From contig CAAGBQ010000109.1 of the NCBI GenBank assembly GCA_900768105.1, positions 1-42,545 of the forward strand: a stretch of 42,545 nt of DNA, written 5' to 3'. A program made the translations under genes and the position numbers. Under the pieces are notes generated by a model. That model was not told the origin of the DNA. It ran no database searches and was given only the letters and a program-made list of their open reading frames with translations. Origin of the DNA: Oscillospiraceae bacterium (lineage in GTDB: Bacteria > Bacillota > Clostridia > Oscillospirales > Ruminococcaceae). This document shows, piece after piece, positions 31,580 to 40,594 of this stretch. Each line of letters starts with the position of its first letter. The stretch's first letter is position 1.

Positions 31580-33529
31580 TCAGTCGTTATTGTCGTACGC
31601 CTCCTCTCGCTCTATTTCCAATCTTTCAACAAATTCAAACGGTGATTCAATATATGTCCCTATTTTATTTATCGGAATATTGGTCATTTTATCCGTTCCC
31701 AAAGAATAAACGCTGTCAAAGCCATCTCTTTCGATGAATATTTCTTCGCTTTGTAAATCCGTAACATTCATATCTACTTTAGCATGAAGAGCCAAGCTCC
31801 ACCGCGATATTTTTGCAAGCAATGCTTTTGCCGATTCGATATATCTTTTTTCCGCATAGTATGAACTGCCGTATTCGCTTTTCTTTTTATGCCATACTGC
31901 CAAATATGAGCTTCCATGCATATAAGAAGCAATGCTGCTTAAAAAATTTGAATATGCGGGGGAATTGCCCGTAATCTTGCTTACCGTTTCAAAAAATACT
32001 GTACGGAAATTTTTAATAAGCCCATTTATTCTGCTCTTTTGAAGCAGCATCACAGTTTTTCCGGCCATAATAAGTAAAACTGCCGAAACCGCTATGGCAG
32101 CAAATCCCGCTGCGCTTGTATTATAAAGCAGCGCCGGAATCATAAAGCACGCTGAAATTATAACGGAAACAACTGTTGCAAACGACGCCTGCTGTTCGGT
32201 GATGCTGCTAATCATTGCGTTCCTTACTCTTTTTCCTGCGCCTTCAATATTTTCATCAAATTCAATTTCGCTTAACGGAAGTTCCCTTTGTTGCTGCAAT
32301 ATTTCTTCATATGTATCTCCCAGCGACTCTTTTATGTCCTCTTCCTGATAATGCGTTATTCCGCATACCTCATCCTCTGTGTACCTGCATTTTTTTCTTA
32401 TTCCGTCCGCCGCCTGATTGAAGGTTCGGTTCGACAATTTCGCAAGCGTCTTTATTGCTTCTTTTGTGCTTTTGGTATAATCTTCCCACCCGGCAATATC
32501 ATAGGCGCCGACCTCTTTCGACAAATCTTGCTCTATGTTGTGCTTCAACTTGGCGGTTTTTTCCGATTGAATCAATACCGGTACATGAATTTTGTAATGA
32601 AGATTGCCGTCGTCTTCCTCCATAGATTCGCTTGTTTCTTCGTCGATTCTCTTGTTAAGCCTGTATATGGCCGTATTCAAGCAGCTGACCGTTTTTTGAA
32701 AACTTTCGGAAAGCAATTTTGAATCCAAAATAACATTCAGGACATAAAGCCTATGTGCCTGAAGCACATTCGGGTCAATATTATTCCTCGATATAAGAAC
32801 AACCCCAACCCACAGTCTGAACAAATCGCTGCTTTGATGCAAATCGCCATGCCCGCTTATATTAAAAAGCAGAAACCGGCAGCAGCTTGGGTACAGATTT
32901 CTTTTCCAAAATTCCGAGCTTTCTGCTTCCGTATGTACCTGCCACGATAAATAAGCCGATAATGAGGCATCATTCGCCGCCTCATTTTTTCTGGCTTTTA
33001 TCAGGATGATCTCGTCGGGCGGAAGCCCTTTGAATGTGTTTTTTTCGTTCCATTCCGTACAAGCTCTCCTTGCCTCTATCAGCTCTTCAGAAAAAGCCGG
33101 ATGATACTCTACTCGCGGTGCCTTGTTTTCGGACTCTACTATTACGGCCTCAAATTCGGGATCCGGAATGGGAGCCCCGCTTAACATATGCGTAAGCCGT
33201 ATCAGCGGCGCGCAGCAATCTACAATGCTTTCGCCTTCCGCAACGGGTCCCTTATGGCTCTCGTCCTCATAAAAATCATACGGATTTATGGGGTCCGCCG
33301 GATACTTATCGCTGCTTTCGTTTACCTCCGTGCTTACAACAATCGCTTTCCATGCTCTTTTGTTGCATGTAAGGTCATACAGTTCCGGCACAGCAGTATC
33401 TACTGTTGTGCCGGACTCCATCCATTGACATATACCTATCTTGCCTTCGTCTATGTCCTTTGAAAGAAGCGGGTAAAACTGGTGCATACATTCCATTGCA
33501 TTTTTTGACATTATAAGCACCGTATACAT
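31580..33529 (-). CDS. Two-helix membrane protein of the cassette
   Basis: A 649-residue protein I cannot assign to a family. The N-terminal domain (1-150) begins MYTVLIMSKNAMECMHQFYP and contains WKAIVVSTE and NPYDFY, with an alpha/beta look. A middle helical part (about 160-445) follows. Two close membrane helices are at about 448-498 (TVVSVIISACFMIPALL and FAAIAVSAVLLIMAG), and the C-terminus is charged, so both ends are probably cytosolic. GGGGGGA precedes the ATG. It stands directly behind the tubulin-like gene (30 bases), suggesting it links that polymer to the membrane; this is inference. Confidence 0.78.
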   Translation of the reverse strand: MYTVLIMSKNAMECMHQFYPLLSKDIDEGKIGICQWMESGTTVDTAVPELYDLTCNKRAWKAIVVSTEVNESSDKYPADPINPYDFYEDESHKGPVAEGESIVDCCAPLIRLTHMLSGAPIPDPEFEAVIVESENKAPRVEYHPAFSEELIEARRACTEWNEKNTFKGLPPDEIILIKARKNEAANDASLSAYLSWQVHTEAESSEFWKRNLYPSCCRFLLFNISGHGDLHQSSDLFRLWVGVVLISRNNIDPNVLQAHRLYVLNVILDSKLLSESFQKTVSCLNTAIYRLNKRIDEETSESMEEDDGNLHYKIHVPVLIQSEKTAKLKHNIEQDLSKEVGAYDIAGWEDYTKSTKEAIKTLAKLSNRTFNQAADGIRKKCRYTEDEVCGITHYQEEDIKESLGDTYEEILQQQRELPLSEIEFDENIEGAGKRVRNAMISSITEQQASFATVVSVIISACFMIPALLYNTSAAGFAAIAVSAVLLIMAGKTVMLLQKSRINGLIKNFRTVFFETVSKITGNSPAYSNFLSSIASYMHGSSYLAVWHKKKSEYGSSYYAEKRYIESAKALLAKISRWSLALHAKVDMNVTDLQSEEIFIERDGFDSVYSLGTDKMTNIPINKIGTYIESPFEFVERLEIEREEAYDNND

Positions 33530-33559
33530 ACAAATCCCCCCTGCTTTCTTTTATATTTC

Positions 33560-36500
33560 TCAAAGTGTAATTACTTTTTTCAAGTCCATTAAAACTTGCC
33601 AAACATATGCGGATTTATCCCGCAGGTAATAGTTATCAAATTCTTCGGCGACGGCTTTGCAGATATATACAAAAAGCGAATCATCATATATAGCATCGCT
33701 GTAATCGCCCTCTTGCTTGATATTCTCAATAAAAATCTTAAACTGCCAATCAATAAGTCCCGTATAAACACTTGGGAACTCCTTTTTGCTGCAAAAACGG
33801 CAGATGTACTTTCTAAACTCGCTAAAAATCGTATTAAGCAGCTTTATAACGCCATCTTCATGGTATTCTCCGGTAGGTACGGACCTTTTCATAAGAAGCG
33901 GCAGTTCAAAAATGCTTCTTACCCTGCTTACGCCGTCTTTTTCCGTATTTGGCAATGTATATTCATCAATGCAGAACCTGTTAAGAAGCTCCGGCAAAAT
34001 ACTGCTGCCGATTGGCACTTTGTTATACAAATCTCTTTCTATACGCAAAGTAATCTTTTTATTGACTTCCTCAACAAGTCCGGGATAGATAGTAAAAGCA
34101 TCCAATACTTCATAAAGGTGGTCGCAGGGTGTGCCGTTTGATACAATAAGGCTTGCGTCCTCATCATCGTCTTTAAGATTAAGTGTCTTTCTGTCCGCCT
34201 TATAAATCATTTTATATTCGTTTTCTTTGACATAGTGTATATACTGCGCAAGCATACCCCATAAAAATGCAATATTTATTTCTTCTTCTTGTCTTGCCTG
34301 ACTTTCTTCATCCAAATCCGGCATTTTGGAAATTATATGCCACCACCGGTCTATATGAGGCGTAATCGCCCTGCTTTTTTCCGGTTCGGGGTTAATCCCT
34401 TTTATAAGCTCATAGTAGGCTTTATAATATTCGCCGCCCGGTCTGTCATAAGTTTTTTCATCTTTGGGCGGGGCGAATTTACTTAACTCGTTTGCACGCA
34501 AATCATAAACGGATTGATAGAACAAAATAATATTCTTATCAATACTTTCGTCCTCCACCCCGCCGCTGTCTTTAAGATTGCTTGCAACAAAGGCCTTGCG
34601 ACCGGGAAAATCCGCCTCTGCAAGCTTGGGGCTGTATGCACAGGCAGGTATTATTCTTGCTTCTTTTCCGATGGGCGATTCGATAAACGGCTTTGCAAGA
34701 ATTTCCGTGCTCTCTATAATGTGTTTTGCATAAAGGCGTTGGTCCTCTAATTCATACATACCTTCGGGATTTTCATAAAGCGCTTCTTTTTCAAGTGCGG
34801 TAATTATATCCATATTTACCGCAGACGAATACCTGCCATCTATTACACTTTTCAAATAAGAAACTATTGTATTTTCAAAGGTTTCCGTAAAGTATTTTTC
34901 TGCTTCCGGCTTTTGTTCCGCCAAAGCATACAGCTTCATTCTTTGATATATTCCGCCGGTCATTTCGGAAGGAATATCCAGACTTGTTTCAAGGTTTACC
35001 ACATCTTTTGAAAGACCCCGCATACATTTTTTATCCGCACAGACATAGCGCATTGCCTCTCCGGGGCGATAGCTGTATTTTTCTTCAAGTTCTCCGATGG
35101 CCTTGTCAATTTTGCTTATATTTCGGTCAAGCACATCATAAAATCCTTGGAATGCTTCGCAGGTGCTTTTTATATATTGCATTGCCGCTTTATATGTTTC
35201 TGCATAAACATGTGCTTTCCAATATTCACCCGTTTTAGCAAACAAGCTTCCGAATCTTTTTGTAAGATTACCCTGCACTTCTTCTATATCTGAACGATGG
35301 ATAAATCTTTTAATCGCATTCTCTTCCCCAAGGTGCGAAGCGGCGTAATATTCGGCCTCTGTTTCAATATGATCTTTCGTTTCGGCTATATCAAATGTTT
35401 TTCTGTCAAAATCCGCCCAAAAGCTTTCTATCTTCCTTACATTCTCCCGTTCCTCGGCTTCTCTTGCTTTAAGTTCGTTTAAAGCATTATAAAGAAAATA
35501 TCTTACGGCGTTCGGATGAATAAATTCCTCATCATTGTGATTATGCTGAAGCCAGTATTCAATACGGAAGCTGTCTTTGGTGTGAGTATAATCCTTTGTT
35601 TCTTTAAAAAGGCTGTATGCTATATTTCGCGCCAATGCGTTGGTACATTTAATGGTAGCCCTTTTGTATCCAAGAAGGTTTTCATACCATTTTGTAAATA
35701 TGTCCTCTCCCGCCGTTTTTTCGTTCCCCGCGGCGCTGTAAATCTTAAGGTCGTTCAAAATTTCCTTAATATCTTCGCTTTCCCGCTGGCTTTCTATTCT
35801 TTCGTCAATATATCTGTCAAGGGCATCCGCATATTCCACCCAGTTATTTCCCTTTTCGATATATCCTTTTATGTCAAAGCACAAATTTCTTATTGCCGAA
35901 GGGAAATACTTCTGCTCGGTAAAGCCTTCATTAACAACATTGATATAGTGCTCTCCGCGGTCAAGTTCCGAAACCGGATATCCCTTTCGCATCATATCTT
36001 TATTGGTTTTTTGCTCATCGGCAAATCTGTGGTCAATTTCCAACCACTCATTGGATACGCTTTCCTTCGTCCATTTAAGCGCAAGGTATTTTTTAATATC
36101 CTCTGTGGGATACACAAGCATGGAAGAACCCGCTCCCGCAAAGCGATTGCGTCCGCCCGCAAAAACAATTTCTCTTATAACATTATCTTCCGAAGAATTG
36201 CTGCGCTTGCTTGTGGGAGCTATTGCCATACTGTAAATACAGTTTGCCGCATGCTCCTTATATTCGGCAAAGCTGTTCAGTTTCATTCCGTCTATATTTT
36301 GCGCATCAAACAAGAAGCAAAAATCCATGGGAAGGCCCTTATATTCATCCGGTTCGTTAGAGCCTGCTCTCGGCGCCATAAAATGTACATCATATTTTGC
36401 CGGAAGAGAGCCGTCGCCCTTCATCATAAATGTGTCAATTTCTCTTACTGCGGCATATGCATTGCTTCTTAAATTATTTCTTTCGCTTTGTGACTTGATG

Positions 36501-37069
36501 ACCCCATCAAAAACATCCGGAAGCAGGAAAAAGCCGCGTATAATAGATGAACTTTGCTGCAATTTTGTAGACATAAAGTTCCTTATATACATAGAAATCG
36601 GAAGAATAAGTCCGGAACCGGTTCCTCCGCAAAGTGAACCGGTTATAATAACTCTCGGCGCCTGAGTAGTCTTTTGACCTTTCAGCTTATAAAGCTCCTC
36701 AATAGCCTCGTTAAGAGGTCCCATCTTTCCCTGTTGGATTGCCGTGTTAAGAGCAAGCCTGGATATTGCCCTTACCTGACCGGCACCTTCCGTCAAAGCT
36801 TTACTATTTAATATTCTGTTTACGGGGAACCATTTATCTCTTGAATATGTATCGCTTTTCAGATATTCTCCGACGGTCATCCGCGCGGAAGTTTGAATAG
36901 TATGTATTTGCGGCGTTTTTTCTTCAATCAGCTTAAGCTCGTTTACATCGGTATCAAATATTACAAAAGCAATATTTTCCCTTTGCTTCGGTGTTGCTAT
37001 ATCAAACACCTTCTGTACAATTTCCGAACCGACTCCGCCAAGACCTACAAGCAATGTTGGTGCGCTCAT
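33560..37069 (-). CDS. Tubulin/FtsZ-like GTPase superfamily protein
   Basis: A 1169-residue protein whose first 400 residues follow the tubulin-like (Tubulin_2) fold. The N-terminal nucleotide loop is PTLLVGLGGVGSEIVQ (Gly-rich motif at 9-16). The tubulin signature is GSLCGGTGSG at 144-153, and FVIFDTDVNEL marks the second strand. The remaining 750 residues are mostly helical, with no membrane segment, and are much longer than FtsZ (about 380). Related long FtsZ-like proteins were reported in gene clusters with von Willebrand A proteins and proposed to remodel membranes. Here the vWA gene is directly upstream (15 bases). GGAGGG precedes the ATG. GTP binding looks intact; polymerisation is untested. 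Confidence 0.9.
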   Translation of the reverse strand: MSAPTLLVGLGGVGSEIVQKVFDIATPKQRENIAFVIFDTDVNELKLIEEKTPQIHTIQTSARMTVGEYLKSDTYSRDKWFPVNRILNSKALTEGAGQVRAISRLALNTAIQQGKMGPLNEAIEELYKLKGQKTTQAPRVIITGSLCGGTGSGLILPISMYIRNFMSTKLQQSSSIIRGFFLLPDVFDGVIKSQSERNNLRSNAYAAVREIDTFMMKGDGSLPAKYDVHFMAPRAGSNEPDEYKGLPMDFCFLFDAQNIDGMKLNSFAEYKEHAANCIYSMAIAPTSKRSNSSEDNVIREIVFAGGRNRFAGAGSSMLVYPTEDIKKYLALKWTKESVSNEWLEIDHRFADEQKTNKDMMRKGYPVSELDRGEHYINVVNEGFTEQKYFPSAIRNLCFDIKGYIEKGNNWVEYADALDRYIDERIESQRESEDIKEILNDLKIYSAAGNEKTAGEDIFTKWYENLLGYKRATIKCTNALARNIAYSLFKETKDYTHTKDSFRIEYWLQHNHNDEEFIHPNAVRYFLYNALNELKAREAEERENVRKIESFWADFDRKTFDIAETKDHIETEAEYYAASHLGEENAIKRFIHRSDIEEVQGNLTKRFGSLFAKTGEYWKAHVYAETYKAAMQYIKSTCEAFQGFYDVLDRNISKIDKAIGELEEKYSYRPGEAMRYVCADKKCMRGLSKDVVNLETSLDIPSEMTGGIYQRMKLYALAEQKPEAEKYFTETFENTIVSYLKSVIDGRYSSAVNMDIITALEKEALYENPEGMYELEDQRLYAKHIIESTEILAKPFIESPIGKEARIIPACAYSPKLAEADFPGRKAFVASNLKDSGGVEDESIDKNIILFYQSVYDLRANELSKFAPPKDEKTYDRPGGEYYKAYYELIKGINPEPEKSRAITPHIDRWWHIISKMPDLDEESQARQEEEINIAFLWGMLAQYIHYVKENEYKMIYKADRKTLNLKDDDEDASLIVSNGTPCDHLYEVLDAFTIYPGLVEEVNKKITLRIERDLYNKVPIGSSILPELLNRFCIDEYTLPNTEKDGVSRVRSIFELPLLMKRSVPTGEYHEDGVIKLLNTIFSEFRKYICRFCSKKEFPSVYTGLIDWQFKIFIENIKQEGDYSDAIYDDSLFVYICKAVAEEFDNYYLRDKSAYVWQVLMDLKKVITL

Positions 37070-37084
37070 TTTGTTGCCCTCCTA

Positions 37085-39559
37085 TTATATAAATGAAAAT
37101 GTTCCTAAACTTTTTTTAGTCCTTGGATTTACGGATGTAATGTCAAAGGAATTCAAAAAGAATTTGCTTTTTTTAAGCTCATCCATTGTAGAAAAAAATT
37201 CTCCGCATATTTTTGTTTCCTGCAACGGAAAAGATTTATTTATTATTTTAAAAGAACTTTTTCCCGTGGCTTTAATTCTTAAATCCGGAAAATTACATTG
37301 AAATATTGCATTCCCGCATTTTACAGTTGCCTTTTCCGGAACATACGGAAGCACAACGCTAAAAAAGTCCTTGTGTATAACTCTTTTTGCCGATTCATTA
37401 TTTTTATACCTGCACCTTGGGTTCAACCTACCGATTTTCAGCCTCTTTTTCTTGATGTACCCAATCACCAGCCAAATGATAAACAGCAATGCCAAAATTC
37501 TCGGCGCAAGCATTTTTGCCATATTTGTCAGCGATAGCTCTATAAAGTCCGTTCGTTGGCTGCCGCTTCCTTGATAAGTAAATATATCGTGCTTGCCGCT
37601 TACAGTAACATCAACATTGATACTTCCGCTATCGGTTAAAAGCGGATCTCCCAAATAAAAGCGCGGTATCAGTTCCCATGTTCCTACATCTTTTCCCCTT
37701 TTAATATTCCACGCCATTTTGCTTTCCGAAGCCGCAGCCGCATCAAAGCTTTCCCACATTTCTTGTGTAAGAGGCAAAAACTTTCCTGTTTGCGGATCTT
37801 CATACCGCACATTTACAATCATCTTTTCCGGATTGCTCATATCGTTAAGGTCATACCTATTCTTTGGTTCGGAAATTTCAATTTCAAGTGCATTTCCTGC
37901 ATATTCAAGCACGGAAAATTTTATATTTCCTTTTCCGAATGCCGTTCTGTCTTCCATGTCATATTCTGCCGAAACAGCAACATCAAATGTTCCGGAAGCA
38001 ATATCCGAAAGACCGCCGCTTTTCCTTAATGGCCTTATTTCCCATGTGCTTATTTCTTTTCCTTGTGAAATGCTCCAGCCGATATTTTCAAATTCCTGAA
38101 CAGTAATTTTTGTGTTCTCCCATTCCTCCCGATTTAGCGGCTCTCCGCTGTCCTTCTTTTCCACTCTCATCATAATCGGCAAACCGTTTTCTCCAAATCT
38201 GTCCGGTGTGTATTCGGCTGTTGTCGGTTCCACATTTATCGCCAATTCAACCGGCTTTGGAAGCACCTTATATTCACGACTGCTTGTAAGAAACACATTT
38301 CCCGGCAATTCCGCAATTGCTTCTACAATGACTTTTCCTTCCTCCAGCGTTATACTTCCGATTTTATCTTCCACTTTTTGGTCTGTTCCGTTGTTTACTA
38401 CGGAAAGCATAAATTTTGCCGAGGAAAGCAATTGCGAATCCACTTTTTCTCCCGTAGTGGGATCAATGAAATCAAGAGCCACTTCATAATCTCCCGCATA
38501 AAGCTTATCGCTTGAATGTACTTCTTCTCCGTTGAAAATAAGTTCACAGTTTACGGTTACGCCGGGTCGATAATAATATTCTATTGTAGATGCGCTTGCT
38601 TCTTTCAATATAAATTTTCCGCTGCTGAACGGCGTTTTGCCCGCATCAAATACCGAAACCACGCCTTTGAGCGATGTGTCCACTTTAATACTTTCGTCAT
38701 TAAGCGGCATTACATCTCCGCTGTGCCTGACCGTATACGAATATGTCGGAGAAATTGTCTTTCCGTCAAGCTCCAAAGCGCCCACACTTGCATTTTCTCC
38801 TTGAGCAAAAATGACGATTTGCTCGGTCGGAATATCAATATCTAAAACCGTTTTCCCCTCTTCTTCACTTATAAAGCTGCTTCCCAGCACCTGATGCTCA
38901 AATATCTGATTTGCAATGTCCGTAACCTTTGAAAGGATTTCTTCCGTTGACGCCGCTTTTTCCGCATAACCTCCGTTATCTGTGTTGCTTTCAAGCTTAA
39001 CCGCACCGTTCCCTATTGCAAGATATACGGTTTTTATCCCCTGTGAATTGTATCCGTTAAGAGTTGTCTGTACTACCGATTGCGGCGTGCTGTCGAAGCT
39101 TCCGTCCGTCAACACCACAAGCCACCGTTCATAAGAAGAATCTACGCCCCTCAATTCGTTTCCCGCTTTTGTCACCGCACTGAACGGGGTGCCGGAATAT
39201 AAGGAAGTCATATTATGCACCATTTCTACGCGGTCGGAGTCTTTTCCCGTTACGGTCAAAACATCGGGGCTGTTCATCGAAAAGATTTTCATTGTGTCGT
39301 TTTCGCCCAGCATTGCGCAAAAAACTTCCATTGCGTACTTTGCTTTACACCATCTTGTTTCTCCGTTCATATACATACTGCGTGAATCGTCATAAACAAC
39401 ATATATCATCTTCCCGCTCTGCATATCGGATGCGAATGTTACGGTTCCGGTGCTCAAGGAAAAAACAAATATTAAAATCATTAAAATAAAGGTGCTAAAT
39501 TGCTTTTTCCAAATTTTTTTAAATATCTTTTTCCGGCTGACATCTTTCAACATTCGCAT
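37085..39559 (-). CDS. Membrane protein with extracellular von Willebrand A domain
   Basis: An 824-residue protein, first of the operon. A signal peptide or anchor is at about 20-43. The vWA domain (about 50-240) has an intact metal site: Asp57-x-Ser59-x-Ser61 (YDDSRSM), a Thr in SGTPFSAV and the Asp in VVLTDGSFD. Several beta-sandwich domains follow (about 245-680), then a membrane helix (about 682-702, RILALLFIIWLVIGY) and a 117-residue cytosolic domain. The layout is that of an outside sensor or adhesin with an inside effector part. The first ATG is only three bases after GGGAG; the second one (39553) is better spaced, so the true start may be there. The promoter is at 39615-39642. Confidence 0.88.
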   Translation of the reverse strand: MRMLKDVSRKKIFKKIWKKQFSTFILMILIFVFSLSTGTVTFASDMQSGKMIYVVYDDSRSMYMNGETRWCKAKYAMEVFCAMLGENDTMKIFSMNSPDVLTVTGKDSDRVEMVHNMTSLYSGTPFSAVTKAGNELRGVDSSYERWLVVLTDGSFDSTPQSVVQTTLNGYNSQGIKTVYLAIGNGAVKLESNTDNGGYAEKAASTEEILSKVTDIANQIFEHQVLGSSFISEEEGKTVLDIDIPTEQIVIFAQGENASVGALELDGKTISPTYSYTVRHSGDVMPLNDESIKVDTSLKGVVSVFDAGKTPFSSGKFILKEASASTIEYYYRPGVTVNCELIFNGEEVHSSDKLYAGDYEVALDFIDPTTGEKVDSQLLSSAKFMLSVVNNGTDQKVEDKIGSITLEEGKVIVEAIAELPGNVFLTSSREYKVLPKPVELAINVEPTTAEYTPDRFGENGLPIMMRVEKKDSGEPLNREEWENTKITVQEFENIGWSISQGKEISTWEIRPLRKSGGLSDIASGTFDVAVSAEYDMEDRTAFGKGNIKFSVLEYAGNALEIEISEPKNRYDLNDMSNPEKMIVNVRYEDPQTGKFLPLTQEMWESFDAAAASESKMAWNIKRGKDVGTWELIPRFYLGDPLLTDSGSINVDVTVSGKHDIFTYQGSGSQRTDFIELSLTNMAKMLAPRILALLFIIWLVIGYIKKKRLKIGRLNPRCRYKNNESAKRVIHKDFFSVVLPYVPEKATVKCGNAIFQCNFPDLRIKATGKSSFKIINKSFPLQETKICGEFFSTMDELKKSKFFLNSFDITSVNPRTKKSLGTFSFI

Positions 39560-39614
39560 AATCTCCCGATTTATATATTCGACATTTTATATGTATATTC
39601 TGCTACATTTTTAT

Positions 39615-39642
39615 TTTATACTTATAATTATCATGGTTTCAA
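39615..39642 (-). promoter_or_regulatory. Promoter of the ten-gene cassette
   Basis: TTGAAA (39637-39642) and TATAAA (39615-39620) are 16 bases apart on the minus strand, about 55 bases before the vWA start codon. The surrounding 100 bases are strongly AT-rich. No promoter-like sequence of this quality is apparent in the short gaps between the ten genes. Confidence 0.6.
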
Positions 39643-39731
39643 CACAGATGTAATAAATTGCACATTTGATGTAAAAAACGGTTTCATCTCTGCATTATAA
39701 GTACCGCTGCCTTTTGATTATTGAAAAGCAA

Positions 39732-39766
39732 AAAGGGTTCGTGCTCATTTGAGCACGAACCCTTTC
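39732..39766 (-). terminator. GTGCTC-core hairpin, copy 5 (terminator)
   Basis: A perfect 15-bp stem (39732-39746 with 39751-39765, loop ATTT) is followed by TTTTTGC on the minus strand. It ends the butyrate operon and lies just upstream of the ten-gene cassette, whose other end carries copy 4. Confidence 0.88.
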
Positions 39767-39790
39767 GTCATCTCTGTTCTTTTCTTTATA

Positions 39791-40594
39791 TCATCCTATG
39801 GCCTGCATAACCGCCAAAAGGATGGAGTTATATTTGCCCTCCGGACTGTCGGTGCGGCTGGTAAAAATCACCGGATGCTGCGTTCCGCAAAGGGCGCTTG
39901 CCATTTTTGCATTGGCAAAAAAGTGGATTGCTTTATGGAACACATTGCCCATATCAAGGCTTGCCATAAGGAGAACATCCGCGCGGCCTGCAACGCCGCC
40001 GGCAATGCCTTTATGCTGCGCCGCCTCAAGGTCCACCGCGTTATCCAATGCAAAGGGACCTTCCACCTCGCACTCGCCGTGCCAATCCATGGCGGCAAGC
40101 TCCGCACTGTTTTTGATTATTTCTACCTTTTCGGCTATGCCTGGGGTGATGTTCATTGCGCAGTCGCCCGCAAACATAAATCTTCCCTGCTTCGGAAACT
40201 CGAATACGGTACATTCGCTTAAAATTTTGCCTTCCGGCAAAATTCCGTTTTCTTTGTCAAGAATTGCACGAAGATAGCTTGAGGACTGCATAAGCCCTTT
40301 CATGGGAATATCCGCTTTGCCTTCCTTCACCATTTTAACCGCCGTTTTTGCGGAAAGGTTTTCGTCCGGCTCGTTGATAATTTCGTATTCGTCTGCATTT
40401 TCGCCAAGCTCCGCAAGGATTGCGCGGATTTCCTCCTCCGCACCGATGAGCACGGCGGAAATTACGCCTTTTTTCTTCGCGCCGACAACCGCCTCCAGAG
40501 CGGGTTTATCTTGCGCGCCGCAAAGGGCAACTTTCTTTGCAAGGCCCCGTTCCACAACATAATTTTCAATTTCATCAAAGGTGCAAAAAGCCAT
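39791..40594 (-). CDS. ptb: Phosphate butyryltransferase (phosphate acyltransferase)
   Basis: A 267-residue enzyme of the PTA/PTB family. It converts butyryl-CoA and phosphate to butyryl phosphate. Recognisable parts are the DIPMKGLMQSSSYLRAIL substrate loop, FMFAGDCAMNITP, GECEVEGPFALDNAVDLEAA with the conserved (E)GP-(L/F)-(A/S)-x-D-x-A motif, and GRADVLLMASLDMGNVFHKA. It is slightly shorter than the usual 300 residues, mostly at the start. Its ATG overlaps the stop of the butyrate kinase gene by one base (TAATG), so the two are coupled. The specificity (butyryl, isobutyryl or isovaleryl) cannot be read from sequence. Confidence 0.9.
   Translation of the reverse strand: MAFCTFDEIENYVVERGLAKKVALCGAQDKPALEAVVGAKKKGVISAVLIGAEEEIRAILAELGENADEYEIINEPDENLSAKTAVKMVKEGKADIPMKGLMQSSSYLRAILDKENGILPEGKILSECTVFEFPKQGRFMFAGDCAMNITPGIAEKVEIIKNSAELAAMDWHGECEVEGPFALDNAVDLEAAQHKGIAGGVAGRADVLLMASLDMGNVFHKAIHFFANAKMASALCGTQHPVIFTSRTDSPEGKYNSILLAVMQAIG

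Noticed and set aside
20221..39559. Assignment of the cassette to a known defence system such as BREX, DISARM, Zorya or Dnd
   Set aside because: The hallmark genes (PglZ/BrxC, methylase with DrmA/B, ZorA/B MotAB-like pair, DndB-E) are not present; the shared features (ATPase, vWA) are too general.
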